Virus record (IMG/VR): IMGVR_UViG_3300028840_002412
Coordinates: 1-55,863 of that record
Direction: 5' to 3' (one strand)
DNA: 55,863 nt
DNA from: a virus
Positions within the stretch are counted from its first letter, which is position 1. Each line of letters starts with the position of its first letter. This document shows, piece by piece, positions 5,914 to 14,046 of this stretch. Both the position numbers and the translations under genes were made by a program. The notes below the pieces were generated by a model. It did no database searches, was not told where the DNA came from, and saw nothing but the letters and a program-made list of their open reading frames with translations.

Positions 5914-6055
5914 GCGTGAGTAAAAGAAACGCAGCCCTGTAGCGGGGGCAAGTCACACACGAGGCAAACGCCCTTTTGTGGGTGTCCTGTCGCCTACCCT
6001 TAGTGTGTGAGGGAACCGCTTCAGGCCACAGGATACCCACAAGCGGGCGTTTTTC
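5914..6055 (+). ncRNA. Promoter-proximal structured RNA with pseudoknot and terminator-like end
   Basis: A long hairpin forms from 5966-5973 (AAACGCCC) with 6045-6052 (GGGCGTTT), 5978-5990 with 6028-6040 (13 pairs, one G-U) and 5992-5995 with 6023-6026. It is capped by CCCT/AGGG (5997-6000/6010-6013). Its nine-base apical loop holds GTGTGTG, complementary to CACACAC at 5954-5960 upstream, which creates an interleaved (pseudoknot) arrangement or an alternative fold. The hairpin ends in TTTTT (6050-6054), like an intrinsic terminator. The RNA may be a free small RNA of about 140 nt or an attenuator for the 6075 gene. No known class was recognised. Confidence 0.6.
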
Positions 6056-6074
6056 ATTTTCAGAAGGAGAATAC

Positions 6075-6305
6075 ATGAACACGACAACAGCAGCAACACA
6101 CACGATTGATGCACCGCACGGACGTCGTAGAATCGTGTCTATCCTAGTTTACCCCAGCAATAGCAGCGTTCGCGTCTGCCGAAAGGCACCCATTAATAAC
6201 TACAAGGTGCGCTGGTATTATGACGTCAGCGAGCACATCCTGGCGCGACTAGGGGCCTATCGCCCGCCATCCGTTCGCCAAGGCGGGCAATCATCGACCG
6301 TCTAG
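6075..6305 (+). CDS. Hypothetical early protein
   Basis: This is a 76-residue basic protein. The ATG at 6075 follows AAGGAG by seven bases and sits 20 bases after the terminator-like hairpin, so its expression probably depends on readthrough. The first 20 residues are rich in Thr, Ala and His. No domain recognised. Confidence 0.55.
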   Translation: MNTTTAATHTIDAPHGRRRIVSILVYPSNSSVRVCRKAPINNYKVRWYYDVSEHILARLGAYRPPSVRQGGQSSTV

Positions 6306-6334
6306 CCAAGCAGCCACAAAACAGGAGCACCCAT

Positions 6335-6733
6335 ATGCGCGTTTACGGCGTAGACCCCGAGAGAGCCCCCGTTACCTATGATTATGATGTCAAATGCCCG
6401 CTTTGTAACATCGGGGATATACGCATCGCACTGCGCCTGGGAGAGAGCATAGAATGGATATGCCCGCACTGCGAGGAGCGCGTTGTGATTCAGTGGACAT
6501 TTGACGAGATGCCCTTAGGAGCACCCGCAATGACCGAGACACGAGCAGAGTACAGCACCAGTAGCCGCCCCTGTGGCGAGCTGGCAGAAATGGCCATCAA
6601 ACACGCCGAGAAGTACGGCGAGCCACTCGAGGATGTGCTATCCGGCCCCGTCGCCCTGGCCGTCGAGGCCATTGTCCAGGACATCACCGACCGACGCGGA
6701 ATCAAGCACGCCTGGCGCGCGATTGACGGGTAG
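6335..6733 (+). pseudogene. Zinc-ribbon protein gene interrupted by an IS256-family element
   Basis: The frame encodes 132 residues as it stands. It includes a zinc ribbon (CPLC at about 21-24, CPHC at about 43-46) and a C-terminal helical part with sequence like SSRPCGELAEMAIKHAEKYG. The last two codons come from the insertion element. Removing bases 6729-8007 (the element plus one target copy) joins the frame to 8008-8081 and yields a 155-residue protein whose stop overlaps the ATG of the next gene by the usual four bases. The present product is truncated by about 24 native residues and may keep its zinc ribbon. Confidence 0.8.
6721..6728. repeat. Target-site duplication, left copy (GATTGACG)
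   Basis: The 8-base sequence is repeated at 8000-8007, flanking the insertion element. An 8-9 base duplication is typical of IS256-family transposition. Confidence 0.9.
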
Positions 6734-7999
6734 TATACTGATTTTTGTGTAAAAAGTGGGAACCAGGTATCCTTGGTAGCGGCAAAACTAACCAAGGAGG
6801 ACACCATGGCTCCCAGACAGAAGAATACTACAGTTGAAGCGTTGAGTCAAAACGATTTCCAGTCCTTGCTCCAGGAACAGATCCGTATGGCCGTGCGGTT
6901 GACGCTGGTCACGATCCTGGAGGAAGAGGTCAGCGGCCTGGTCGGGGCCTTGCCCTACGAGCGCACACCTGAGCGGCGCGATTATCGAAATGGATATTAC
7001 ACACGCGATCTAGATACGACAGTCGGTCTGCTCGAAGACCTGTCGGTGCCGCGTACGCGCAATGGACATCAGACCCAGGTCTTTGAGAAGTACAAGCGCC
7101 GCCGGGCCGAGTTGGACAACGCCATCGGTGATATGTTCGTTGGCGGCGTCAGCACCCGCAAGGCCGGCGAGGTGGTCGAATCCTTGACAGGCTCCAAGCC
7201 CAGCCCGTCCACCGTGTCTCGGGTGTTCCACACCCTGGAAGGAGAGTATGAGGCCTGGAAGACGCGACCACTCGAAGAGCACTACGAATACGCCTTTGCC
7301 GATGGGACCTACTTTACGGTAATCTACGATGGTGAAGGTCACAAGATGCCCATCCTGGCCGTGATCGGCATCAACGTCACCGGCCAACGAGAGGTGTTAG
7401 GCTTCACCATTGGCGATCGGGAGAACCAAACGGCCTGGGAGAATCTCTTGGAGGATCTCAAGACCCGCGGGGTCAAAACGGTCGGATTATGGATCACCGA
7501 TGGCAACCAAGCCATGATCAATGCCCTGGAGCTCAAGTTCCCGGACAGCCCGCGACAGCGGTGTGTCAAGCACAAGATGGATAATGTGCTGGGCTACGTA
7601 CCCAACAAGCAGCGCGAGCCCGTGCGAGCGGAGCTGCGGGCGATCTTCTACCAGAAGAATCGTGAAGCGGCCGACCAAGAGGTAGCTGCCTTCTGTGAGA
7701 AGTTCGAACCGATCTACCCGTCGGCCGTGGCCTGCCTGAAACGCGATTTGGAGGCTTGCCTGACCTTCTACGCCTTTCCCAAGGCGCACTGGAAGACGAT
7801 CCGCACGACCAACGTCATCGAGCGGCTGTACAATGAGGTCAAGCGACGCACCAAAAAGATGGCGACGGCCTTCCGAAACGAAAACAGTTGCTTGTTAATG
7901 TTCTATGCTATCGTACGAAGTATGAAGTTCCGAAGGATATCGATGCCCAAGACCGCTGCCTAGCCTGGACCCCTTTTACACAGAACTTGACACACTACC
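6729..7999 (+). mobile_element. IS256-family insertion sequence, 1,271 bp
   Basis: The element is bounded by the GATTGACG duplication. The left end reads GGTAGTATACTG and the right end (reverse complement) GGTAGTGTGTCA; both continue imperfectly into a shared TGTGTAAAA followed by a degenerate GGG and CCAGG segment. These are imperfect terminal inverted repeats of about 35-45 bases. It carries one transposase gene in the direction of the host operon. Intact ends and duplication indicate a fairly recent insertion into the phage. Confidence 0.9.
6806..7963 (+). CDS. IS256-family (mutator-type) transposase
   Basis: This 385-residue protein is full length for the family. The ATG at 6806 follows AAGGAGG; an earlier GTG frame extension is unlikely. 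DDE catalytic residues are visible as Asp166 (FADGTY), Asp232 (WITDGNQAM) and Glu339 ([11 protein letters not shown]), with the family's C-terminal RRTKKM segment after it. The N-terminal part (residues 1-140) is the DNA-binding helical region. It should catalyse cut-and-paste or copy-out transposition at the terminal repeats of its own element. No frameshift or stop is seen, so it is likely active. Confidence 0.95.
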   Translation: MAPRQKNTTVEALSQNDFQSLLQEQIRMAVRLTLVTILEEEVSGLVGALPYERTPERRDYRNGYYTRDLDTTVGLLEDLSVPRTRNGHQTQVFEKYKRRRAELDNAIGDMFVGGVSTRKAGEVVESLTGSKPSPSTVSRVFHTLEGEYEAWKTRPLEEHYEYAFADGTYFTVIYDGEGHKMPILAVIGINVTGQREVLGFTIGDRENQTAWENLLEDLKTRGVKTVGLWITDGNQAMINALELKFPDSPRQRCVKHKMDNVLGYVPNKQREPVRAELRAIFYQKNREAADQEVAAFCEKFEPIYPSAVACLKRDLEACLTFYAFPKAHWKTIRTTNVIERLYNEVKRRTKKMATAFRNENSCLLMFYAIVRSMKFRRISMPKTAA

Positions 8000-8007
8000 G
8001 ATTGACG
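8000..8007. repeat. Target-site duplication, right copy (GATTGACG)
   Basis: This is the right copy of the 8-base direct repeat generated on insertion. Bases after 8007 restore the reading frame of the interrupted gene. Confidence 0.9.
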
Positions 8008-8081
8008 CCGATGTGCAAGACGAGATCAAGTACGTGTGGGGGATCATCATTGAGAAATGCGTAGAGGAGCACCCACAATGA
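8008..8081 (+). pseudogene. 3' remnant of the interrupted zinc-ribbon gene
   Basis: In the restored frame this encodes a 24-residue helical tail (ADVQDEIKYVWGIIIEKCVE then EHPQ) ending in TGA at 8079-8081. The stop overlaps the ATG of the replication gene at 8078. Loss of this fused tail is the main effect of the insertion; coupling to the replication gene may also be weakened. Confidence 0.75.
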
Positions 8082-9019
8082 GCATCCGAGTTATGACCAA
8101 AGTATGGGACACGTCACAGCAAAGCGGGAGCGCCCTGCTCTTGCTCCTGGCCCTGGCAGACCACGCCGCCGATGATGGGTTTTGCTGGCCCGGCGTGGAA
8201 CGGTTGGCGCACAAAATCAGAATGTCCGAGCGCAGTGTCACCCGCCTACTCAAGACATTAGAGGAGGACGGCGACCTGCACGTCATCCGCCAGAACGGAC
8301 AGCACAATTGGTATGTGGTGCGCGTCGGAATGTCTGACCAAGACGTGATTGAAACCCTCAAACAACGCCGTTTTGATACCCCTGACAACTTGTCACCCCT
8401 GACACCCCCGACAGTGCCCACTGACACAGCTACGCCGGAACCACTGACACAGTTATGTCAGCCGAACCATCATAAACCGTCAGTTAACCACCAGAAAGAA
8501 CCGCCTGCGGCGGATTCTCCCCCTCCTTCCGAGGAGCCTTTTTACCTGGAAGGGGAAACGTCCACAGCACCACGGCAACGTCACACCGTCGAGGAGTGTA
8601 AAGCCGCCACGCGCAAAGCCCTGGAGGCCAACGCACGCAACGGGAATGGTCGTGCTGCTGTTGCCGACGCCTCTATCGATCCGTGGTTGTCCACCGCGCA
8701 GGAGTTCAGCGCGCTGATCATTACACCGTTTGAGAATGTACCGGACAGCAGGCGCCGAATGTGGGCCAATGACATCCGCGAGATCGTCGAGGACAGCGAG
8801 ACGGGCAAAGGCCCAGGGGAGGTGTGCAGAGCGATCCGCTCGATCTCTACCTACCCGGCCTATGAATGGCTGCGGTCGGCCAACCGGCCTACGCACCGGG
8901 GATTTGCTGACGCGCTGCTGGCGGTGTTGTGGGGGCAGGCGTTGCCAGAAAAGGGTAATGGTAGTCCATCGACGCCGCGCACCGCCCCGAGCGGTTATAG
9001 GGTGATGCCCAGTGGATAA
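8078..9019 (+). CDS. Winged-helix replication protein (phage O-like / replisome organiser)
   Basis: This 313-residue protein has an N-terminal winged-helix domain (about residues 1-90). It shows the pattern typical of phage replication initiators: LLALADHAADDGFCWPGVERLA, MSERSVTRLLKTLEEDG as recognition helix, then a WYVV wing. A Pro/Thr-rich linker (about 100-165) and a C-terminal helical domain follow. The ATG at 8078 is preceded by GAGGAG, and the stop overlaps the helicase gene. By analogy it binds the phage origin and loads the DnaB-like ATPase encoded next; that role is inferred from domain order and context. Confidence 0.75.
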   Translation: MSIRVMTKVWDTSQQSGSALLLLLALADHAADDGFCWPGVERLAHKIRMSERSVTRLLKTLEEDGDLHVIRQNGQHNWYVVRVGMSDQDVIETLKQRRFDTPDNLSPLTPPTVPTDTATPEPLTQLCQPNHHKPSVNHQKEPPAADSPPPSEEPFYLEGETSTAPRQRHTVEECKAATRKALEANARNGNGRAAVADASIDPWLSTAQEFSALIITPFENVPDSRRRMWANDIREIVEDSETGKGPGEVCRAIRSISTYPAYEWLRSANRPTHRGFADALLAVLWGQALPEKGNGSPSTPRTAPSGYRVMPSG

Positions 9020-9989
9020 GTCATTTGACTACAACCACTTTTTGCACAAGCCTGATGACCAGGCGGGCGAGTTCCTGCGCTGGGCACAGAGCATCAAGGA
9101 CTCACCAGGCATCCCGTTTGGCGTAGACGAGGTGGATCGCTCTGTCTTGCCGCTCCGCAAGGGCACCGAGACGATCTTATTGGGTAGGCCGGGGATGTGC
9201 AAAACCTCGATGCTGCTGGCCCTGGCCCGACAGGAGAGCGACCGGATCGTGGCGAGGGGCGCGTGGGACGAGCAAGCCGTGGTGTACGTGTCCTACGAGC
9301 AAACCAGCGAGGAATTGAGCGCCATTCTACAGACAGACATCCCGCTGGGCGACCTCGTGCGGGGACGCGCCGATGCGCTGGCCATCCGCCAAGCATCCTA
9401 CCCGATGGTCAGTCGGGGATTGTGGATCGTAGGCCACGGATTGAGCCGGGCTGACCCAAGAGCGCCCCGCCTGACGCCTGAGAGCGTTTGGCGCACGATC
9501 CGGGTGATCCAGGAGGAATACCACCGCGAGATCACGCTGCTCTGCTTTGACTACCTCCAGATCGTGCCCATCGAACACGCACGCGACCGGGTGCAGGCCG
9601 TCACCGAGATTCCGATCCGCGTCAAGGAACTGGCGATGGCCATCGGCTGCCCGGTGGTGCTGGCCGCGCAAGCCGGGCGGCAGGTAGACGAGTACAAGTG
9701 GCCGATCCCCGCGATGGCTGATTGCCAGTGGGGATCGAGCATCGAGCAGACCGCCGACCTCGTGCTGGCGCTGTGGAGGCCCTACAACACCTATGGCCCG
9801 GGCGCTGAACCGCTCCCCGCCGGCGTGATTGGGGACAAGCCTTATCCCGTCACCGACAAGCTGCTGGTTTTGAGAATGTTAAAGCAAAGATTCCAAGCGG
9901 GTCACTATACATGGGCATTGTCGCTCGATCCAGAAACGCTGGAAATGAGAAGCATGTCTGTGGAGAAAGAACCGCTGGAGGCGTGGTGA
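9012..9989 (+). CDS. DnaB-like replicative helicase ATPase
   Basis: This 325-residue RecA-fold protein has Walker A GRPGMCKT (58-65), a Walker B strand ending at Asp180 (ITLLCFDYLQI), a Gln-rich sensor strand (VVLAAQAGRQV) and a C-terminal SIEQTADLVLAL segment as in DnaB C-terminal domains. It lacks a separate N-terminal primase-interaction domain, so it resembles short phage helicases. It starts at a GTG overlapping the previous stop and ends overlapping the primase start. Cytoplasmic; it should unwind the fork with the primase. Confidence 0.85.
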   Translation: MDKSFDYNHFLHKPDDQAGEFLRWAQSIKDSPGIPFGVDEVDRSVLPLRKGTETILLGRPGMCKTSMLLALARQESDRIVARGAWDEQAVVYVSYEQTSEELSAILQTDIPLGDLVRGRADALAIRQASYPMVSRGLWIVGHGLSRADPRAPRLTPESVWRTIRVIQEEYHREITLLCFDYLQIVPIEHARDRVQAVTEIPIRVKELAMAIGCPVVLAAQAGRQVDEYKWPIPAMADCQWGSSIEQTADLVLALWRPYNTYGPGAEPLPAGVIGDKPYPVTDKLLVLRMLKQRFQAGHYTWALSLDPETLEMRSMSVEKEPLEAW

Positions 9990-10930
9990 TGGACATCCCC
10001 ACGATTGAGCACGCGATCCAACTTGCACAAGAGCGCTGGCCGAGTACAGTATGGCGCGTCAAGACGCGAGACGAGGCGTGCAGCCCCTGTCCGTGGTGTG
10101 GTGGGGATGATCGGTTCGTTCTCTGGCTGTCGGGATACTACATGTGCCGCGCCGGGGATGGACATTGCGGGCGCGTGGGGTGGCTGGACGAGGAGAGCGC
10201 CACGGAATGGACGCCGGAAGAGCGACGGTTGCGCCGCCTAGAGGCCAAGCAAGCGCACGCGCAGCAAGAACGCGCTGACCTGGAGCGCCGCCTGTCTGCT
10301 ATCGAACGCCTGAACCGCTCGCGCATCCACGAACGGTACTATGCCAACCTGGACGCCGCCGCCTATGAGTGGTGGATCGGGAAGGGCTGCGAGCTCTACA
10401 CGATCCACGACTACAAGCTGGGCTACTGCCCACGCTGCCCCACCGACCGCGAGCACCGCCCGTCCTACACGATCCCGCTGCCGAACCAAGAGCGGACCGC
10501 CCTGCTGAACCTGCGCCACCGCCTGGCCGATGCGCCAAATGGCGACAAATATAGACCTGAACTTGCCGGGCTCGGATCGTGCTTGGCCTTCACTCATCAC
10601 CTGGTCGACGCCGAGTGCGGTATCATCGTCGAGGGCAGTATCAAGGCGATGATCGCCGCGCAGCACGGATTCCCCGCCGTGGGCATCCTGGGCAAGGGTG
10701 GCAAATTCCACAAGGACTGGCTCGACCTGTTCCCGGCCGGCAAGCCGATCTACATTGCCCTCGACCCCGACGCGCAAGAGAGTGCCGAGCGCCTGGGTAC
10801 CGGGATTGCCAAGACAGGCAAAGAGGTCTATGTGGCGCAATTCCCCGCCAAGCCGGATGATATGCTGGTCGAGGGCTGCACCACGCGGGAGTGGGCGCAC
10901 TATCTCAAGCTGGCAAGGAGGATACATTGA
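9989..10930 (+). CDS. Primase with zinc-binding and Toprim domains
   Basis: This 313-residue protein has an N-terminal zinc-binding domain (CPWCGGDDRF at 34-43, with Cys53 and Cys60) of the DnaG/gp4 type. A charged coiled linker (about 75-110) is followed by a Toprim domain (IIVEGSIKAM, then IYIALDPDA near residue 260). These supply the conserved Glu and DxD residues that bind metal during RNA primer synthesis. It overlaps the helicase stop by one base (TGATG). Helicase and primase are separate genes here, unlike T7 gp4. Confidence 0.85.
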   Translation: MDIPTIEHAIQLAQERWPSTVWRVKTRDEACSPCPWCGGDDRFVLWLSGYYMCRAGDGHCGRVGWLDEESATEWTPEERRLRRLEAKQAHAQQERADLERRLSAIERLNRSRIHERYYANLDAAAYEWWIGKGCELYTIHDYKLGYCPRCPTDREHRPSYTIPLPNQERTALLNLRHRLADAPNGDKYRPELAGLGSCLAFTHHLVDAECGIIVEGSIKAMIAAQHGFPAVGILGKGGKFHKDWLDLFPAGKPIYIALDPDAQESAERLGTGIAKTGKEVYVAQFPAKPDDMLVEGCTTREWAHYLKLARRIH

Positions 10931-11070
10931 CCGCCAAGACTGGCCCCAAGCTGCCGAGTAAAAAGAACTGGCGCACCTATCGCCGCTGGAAAGGCTGGTC
11001 GGAATCGCCAGAAGCGTGGTATGTGGACGACACCAAGCCGAAGCGCAAGCCGCGCAAGAACGGGCACTAA
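10927..11070 (+). CDS. Small basic protein
   Basis: A 47-residue protein starts at a TTG (10927) that overlaps the primase stop and has an excellent AAGGAGGA site. It is rich in Lys, Arg and Trp (NWRTYRRWKGWSESPEAWY...KPKRKPRKNGH), suggesting nucleic-acid binding. The strong ribosome site decides the non-ATG start. Confidence 0.6.
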   Translation: MTAKTGPKLPSKKNWRTYRRWKGWSESPEAWYVDDTKPKRKPRKNGH

Positions 11071-11094
11071 CCGCCCGGAAGGAGACACAGACAG

Positions 11095-11325
11095 ATGACG
11101 ACAAGGCCAAGGCCGTGGAGCGCGCACCGTGTACGCGGTGCCTATCAGATCGAGGATGCAAACGGCGACTATGTGTGCGTCGTGCCGGTTATCGGGCCAG
11201 ACGATCCCGATGCGAGAGGCGACGCCGAGTTGATCGTCCAGTCCGTGAATGTGCTTGAACGCGTCAAGGCGTTTCTGGATACGATGCGTTTGGAGAGCGG
11301 CATTCTGAAAGAGAAGGTCGCGTGA
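11095..11325 (+). CDS. Hypothetical protein
   Basis: This 76-residue soluble protein (MTTRPRPWSAHRVRGAYQIE...) has a GGAG site and an N-terminal beta-like part with a C-terminal helix. Its stop overlaps the start of the next gene. The family resembles small phage proteins carrying an IxDxxGxxV strand, but no name can be given. Confidence 0.6.
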   Translation: MTTRPRPWSAHRVRGAYQIEDANGDYVCVVPVIGPDDPDARGDAELIVQSVNVLERVKAFLDTMRLESGILKEKVA

Positions 11326-11558
11326 TGCACTGGATATACATCGTTTTGCTCTCAGCAGGCGGGGCCGTCATCGGCGGCATCGGGGCCTATTTCCTGCTGG
11401 CGATATTCACCGCCTCGCAGTCCGCCGACCTGGATCACGAGCGCTGGATCGCACTCTGCACGCTGGCCCGGTTGTATCACGCCGTCGAGAACTCGGGCGG
11501 GGACCGGAGCGCGGTGGATGCGGCAATGCAGCAGGCGAGAGAGGTGTTGGGGCGGTGA
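11325..11558 (+). CDS. Small membrane protein
   Basis: The frame encodes about 77 residues with one N-terminal membrane helix (MHWIYIVLLSAGGAVIGGIG and on) and a cytoplasmic helical tail. Start may be GTG 11322 or ATG 11325, both overlapping the previous stop. No family recognised; a single-span anchor or holin-like role is possible. Confidence 0.55.
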   Translation: MHWIYIVLLSAGGAVIGGIGAYFLLAIFTASQSADLDHERWIALCTLARLYHAVENSGGDRSAVDAAMQQAREVLGR

Positions 11559-11620
11559 ACGTCGCACCGGATGCACCCAGGCGACCCGCGCTCCGCTACT
11601 ATATGGAAATGGCGCTATGA
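11555..11620 (+). CDS. Possible 21-residue coupling peptide
   Basis: A GTG overlapping the previous stop opens 21 codons that end in TGA overlapping the next ATG. The frame may simply bridge ribosomes between neighbours. Evidence beyond the two overlaps is lacking. Confidence 0.3.
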   Translation: MNVAPDAPRRPALRYYMEMAL

Positions 11621-11901
11621 ACCTCCCCGCCCTCCTCCAAGGCACCTATGAAACCCCCGACGGCCGGCGGCTCGACTACTGGACGCGCTGCGAACACTGT
11701 CCCGACCGGGGCAACTGCCCGCACGAGGACGAACCGGGCTGGATTCGTTTCAGCATCGACGGCAAGCCCAAGGTGCTCATTCAGGGCGTCATCACGCTGG
11801 CCCGGATCAACCGCGCCGTACACGACTACCTGGAGTGCGAGTGGGACGAACTAGACGAGGATGTCGCGCTGCCACCCAGGCAGATGGAGATGCAACTATG
11901 A
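11617..11901 (+). CDS. Hypothetical cysteine-containing protein
   Basis: This 94-residue protein has a CEHCPDRGNCPHED segment (about residues 25-38) suggestive of a small metal site and an acidic C-terminus. The ATG at 11617 overlaps the preceding micro-frame and its stop overlaps the nuclease gene. Function unknown. Confidence 0.55.
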   Translation: MNLPALLQGTYETPDGRRLDYWTRCEHCPDRGNCPHEDEPGWIRFSIDGKPKVLIQGVITLARINRAVHDYLECEWDELDEDVALPPRQMEMQL

Positions 11902-12245
11902 CCACCCTCCCCGACCCCGCCATAATGGCCCGCGAGTCGCGTCTTGAACTGCTCCTCTGGACGCAGCTTGAGCAGGCCGGCCTACCGCTGCCCGCGCATC
12001 AAGTCGAGCTACGCGGCCACCGCTGGGACTTTGCCTACCCCGAGCCGTGGCTAGTCTTGATCGAGGTGCAAGGTGGCACGCGGGGGCTGGGCCGCCACAG
12101 TCGCGAGCCGGGCTACAGTCAGGACCGGGCGCGAGCCAACCGCGCGCAGTTGGACGGTTGGATGGTGCTGGAGTTTACAAGCGGGATGCTCGATGACGGG
12201 AGCGCGCTGGAGACGGTGAGAGAGGCACTGGAGGTGAGAAGGTGA
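11898..12245 (+). CDS. PD-(D/E)XK-like endonuclease (Vsr/VRR-type fold)
   Basis: This 115-residue protein contains HRWDFAYP followed by LVLIEVQGG (about residues 37-58). The spacing is the D...ExQ pattern of small PD-(D/E)XK nucleases, with Gln in place of the usual Lys as in some Vsr/VRR-like enzymes. A conserved-looking R/H-rich segment (GLGRHSREPGYSQDRAR) follows. In phage replication regions such nucleases act in recombination, mismatch processing or branched-DNA cleavage. Exact substrate is unknown. It overlaps its neighbours by four bases on both sides. Confidence 0.65.
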   Translation: MTTLPDPAIMARESRLELLLWTQLEQAGLPLPAHQVELRGHRWDFAYPEPWLVLIEVQGGTRGLGRHSREPGYSQDRARANRAQLDGWMVLEFTSGMLDDGSALETVREALEVRR

Positions 12246-12356
12246 CCGAGATGATCAGCTTTGGCGCGGGGGGTGATAGACAAGGCCCGCCGGGAGAGCG
12301 TGAATATCAGCGCGCTCCTGAGGGCAAAACTCAGAGAATGGGTGGATCAAGGTTGA
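12242..12356 (+). pseudogene. Small ribbon-helix-helix-like frame split at a G run
   Basis: A GTG overlapping the previous stop starts MTEMISFGAG; after a run of six G (12268-12273) the neighbouring frame reads VIDKARRESVNISALLRAKL and on to a TGA overlapping the next ATG. The second part looks like the helical half of a CopG/Arc-type ribbon-helix-helix protein. Removing one G fuses both into 37 residues. It may be a frameshifted gene, a sequencing error, or two chance frames. The matching overlaps at both ends favour a real gene. Confidence 0.45.
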
Positions 12357-12697
12357 TGGACGTCTACTTGCACACCCGCGACTTTGATCGCCGCGGCTGT
12401 ATTGTCGGCGCAAAGTTCGTCACCTACGCCACGCTCAAGCAGTGGTACGTGTGCCGCGAATGCGGCGGCGTGCCGGTGCATCACATCGAGCGGATCGACG
12501 GCGTGACACGGGACTGGGCCGAGTGCGCCGACTGCGGCACGCGGGATTTTATTCCTCAGTGGCTCTATGATCAGCAATGCCGGGAATACTATCTCATTCT
12601 CGACAACCTGCCCGACGAGCTAGCCGCGCTCTTTCCAGAGAGCGAACCACTGGACATCGGGGCCGATGAGGCTATCGCGGACCTGTACGAACTGTAA
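12356..12697 (+). CDS. Zinc-ribbon protein
   Basis: A 113-residue protein begins at an ATG overlapping the preceding TGA. CRECGG (about residues 31-36) and CADCGT (about 57-62) form a C4 zinc ribbon between two beta segments; the C-terminus is acidic (ESEPLDIGADEAIADLYEL). A role in DNA binding or in assembly with the neighbouring gp3-like protein is possible but unsupported. Confidence 0.6.
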   Translation: MDVYLHTRDFDRRGCIVGAKFVTYATLKQWYVCRECGGVPVHHIERIDGVTRDWAECADCGTRDFIPQWLYDQQCREYYLILDNLPDELAALFPESEPLDIGADEAIADLYEL

Positions 12698-12712
12698 AAG
12701 GAGAATGGACAG

Positions 12713-13750
12713 ATGCCAATCAAGGGACTTTCAGACAGAGACAGTGTGGACCCCCGCTTCAAGGAGATCGGGCGCTTGCGCAAAGGGGCCAGCAAGACGG
12801 GCAACCGGCCCGGCGCGGACCTCGACTATTTCCGCTTTGTGCCGGACAACGGGCGGCAGGACATCGCGCAGGCGTTCAAGGTGGCCTACGGTGAGCAACC
12901 CGAGCGACTGACCGTCTACTTCCCGTTTCCACGGATGGAGCAGGTGTTTAGCTCCTACCGCGAGGCATACGGGCAGAATCGGTTGTGTAAGCTGCGTTGT
13001 GATGGAGAGAACTGGATCGACTGGATCGAGGACGACAAGCACTACCACAGCGAGCGCGGCAGGCCGTGCGATTTCAAGTTCAAGGACGTGGCCAACAAAT
13101 GCCCGGACTGCCCGTGCGGATACTATGGACGCCTCAAGGTGGTCCTGCCCGAACTTTTGTATGCTGGGCACATCGGGATCGTGCTGGTGATGACCACCTC
13201 GATCAACGACATCGCCAATCTGAGCGCCAAGCTCGTGCAGTGGGAGCCGCTGATCAAAAAGCCGTTTACGCTCTGGCGGGCACCCGAGCGGATCGGCGTG
13301 CCCATCAAGGGCAAGCGGGCCGCCGTCGAGAAAAGCCTACTGCACCTGGAGCTGCAAGAGGACGAAATGGTCCGCCTGCTCTTGGGCACGAAAGAGGACG
13401 TGCCCGCGTTGCCTGAGCCGGATCGGGAGCCAGATAATGTAATCATCGTCGGCGACGGGCAAGACGAGCCGCCGCCGGACCTGGACTATGACGGAGAACT
13501 GATCGAGGGGGATGAATTTCTGGAGGAGAAGCGAGACGAGGAGGAGGTTTTGCCGCCCTTCTTGATCCCGCCAGAGGAGAACGATTGGACCACATTCTTC
13601 AAGCGGGCCGTTGACGAGCTGGGCTACGACAACCCGGCGCACGCATCCAAGGTGAAAGATCGGTTGTGGTCAAACGATCCGCAACCCACCTGGGCCGATC
13701 TATGGGCCTATATGGTCGAACACCAGGCAGAGAAGGGCCTGGTCGGCTAG
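12713..13750 (+). CDS. gp3-like recombination directionality factor / metal-binding phage protein
   Basis: This 345-residue protein begins PIKGLSDRDSVDPRF and contains paired cysteines (CKLRC, then CDFKFKD and CPDCPCGYYGRL at about 118-142). That is the pattern of a family often annotated 'hydrolase or metal-binding' or gp3-like recombination directionality factor in phages with serine integrases. The C-terminal third is strongly acidic (about 245-285) and ends in a helical domain. An AAGGAG site precedes the ATG. No integrase was seen in the window, so a replication or recombination role unrelated to excision must be considered. Confidence 0.55.
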   Translation: MPIKGLSDRDSVDPRFKEIGRLRKGASKTGNRPGADLDYFRFVPDNGRQDIAQAFKVAYGEQPERLTVYFPFPRMEQVFSSYREAYGQNRLCKLRCDGENWIDWIEDDKHYHSERGRPCDFKFKDVANKCPDCPCGYYGRLKVVLPELLYAGHIGIVLVMTTSINDIANLSAKLVQWEPLIKKPFTLWRAPERIGVPIKGKRAAVEKSLLHLELQEDEMVRLLLGTKEDVPALPEPDREPDNVIIVGDGQDEPPPDLDYDGELIEGDEFLEEKRDEEEVLPPFLIPPEENDWTTFFKRAVDELGYDNPAHASKVKDRLWSNDPQPTWADLWAYMVEHQAEKGLVG

Positions 13751-13770
13751 ACTAACCGAGGGCGGTTTCG

Positions 13771-13795
13771 GGGGCACCGTTCGCAGCGGTGCCCC
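13771..13795 (+). terminator. Hairpin terminator after the gp3-like gene
   Basis: GGGGCACCG (13771-13779) and CGGTGCCCC (13787-13795) form a perfect 9-bp stem with a 7-base loop, followed by a weak TTCT tract. It lies 20 bases after the stop. Termination is probably partial because the T tract is poor. Confidence 0.6.
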
Positions 13796-13842
13796 TTCTA
13801 AGATTGAGGATACGCGGCATAGACGCAGAAAGGCTCGATAAA

Positions 13843-14046
13843 GTGGGAACGCAGTTTTTTGTTATAAAAGTTGAGACGTGTGGAGAGGGCAAGATCGAAT
13901 CTCGCGTCGAGCTAAGAGAGGCCCTGGTGGCAATTGGAGCAATCCATCCCCACCAGTTGCCGGACTGGCAGGAGAGACAAGATGCCTTTGATGTGAAGAA
14001 TTTCGCGGAAGAAGAGGCCGCTCTCGCTAAGGCAGGGGGAGAATAG
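13843..14046 (+). CDS. Hypothetical protein
   Basis: The frame gives 67 residues from the GTG at 13843, which has AAAGG nine bases upstream. Earlier in-frame starts (TTG 13804, GTG 13789) lie in or beside the terminator hairpin and are less likely. The product is mixed alpha/beta with an Ala/Glu-rich C-terminal helix. Function unknown. Confidence 0.5.
   Translation: MGTQFFVIKVETCGEGKIESRVELREALVAIGAIHPHQLPDWQERQDAFDVKNFAEEEAALAKAGGE

Noticed and set aside
12713-13750. Serine or tyrosine integrase to pair with the gp3-like protein
   Set aside because: No integrase catalytic pattern was seen in any sizeable frame of the window, so a temperate lifestyle cannot be claimed from the excisionase-like and gp3-like proteins alone.
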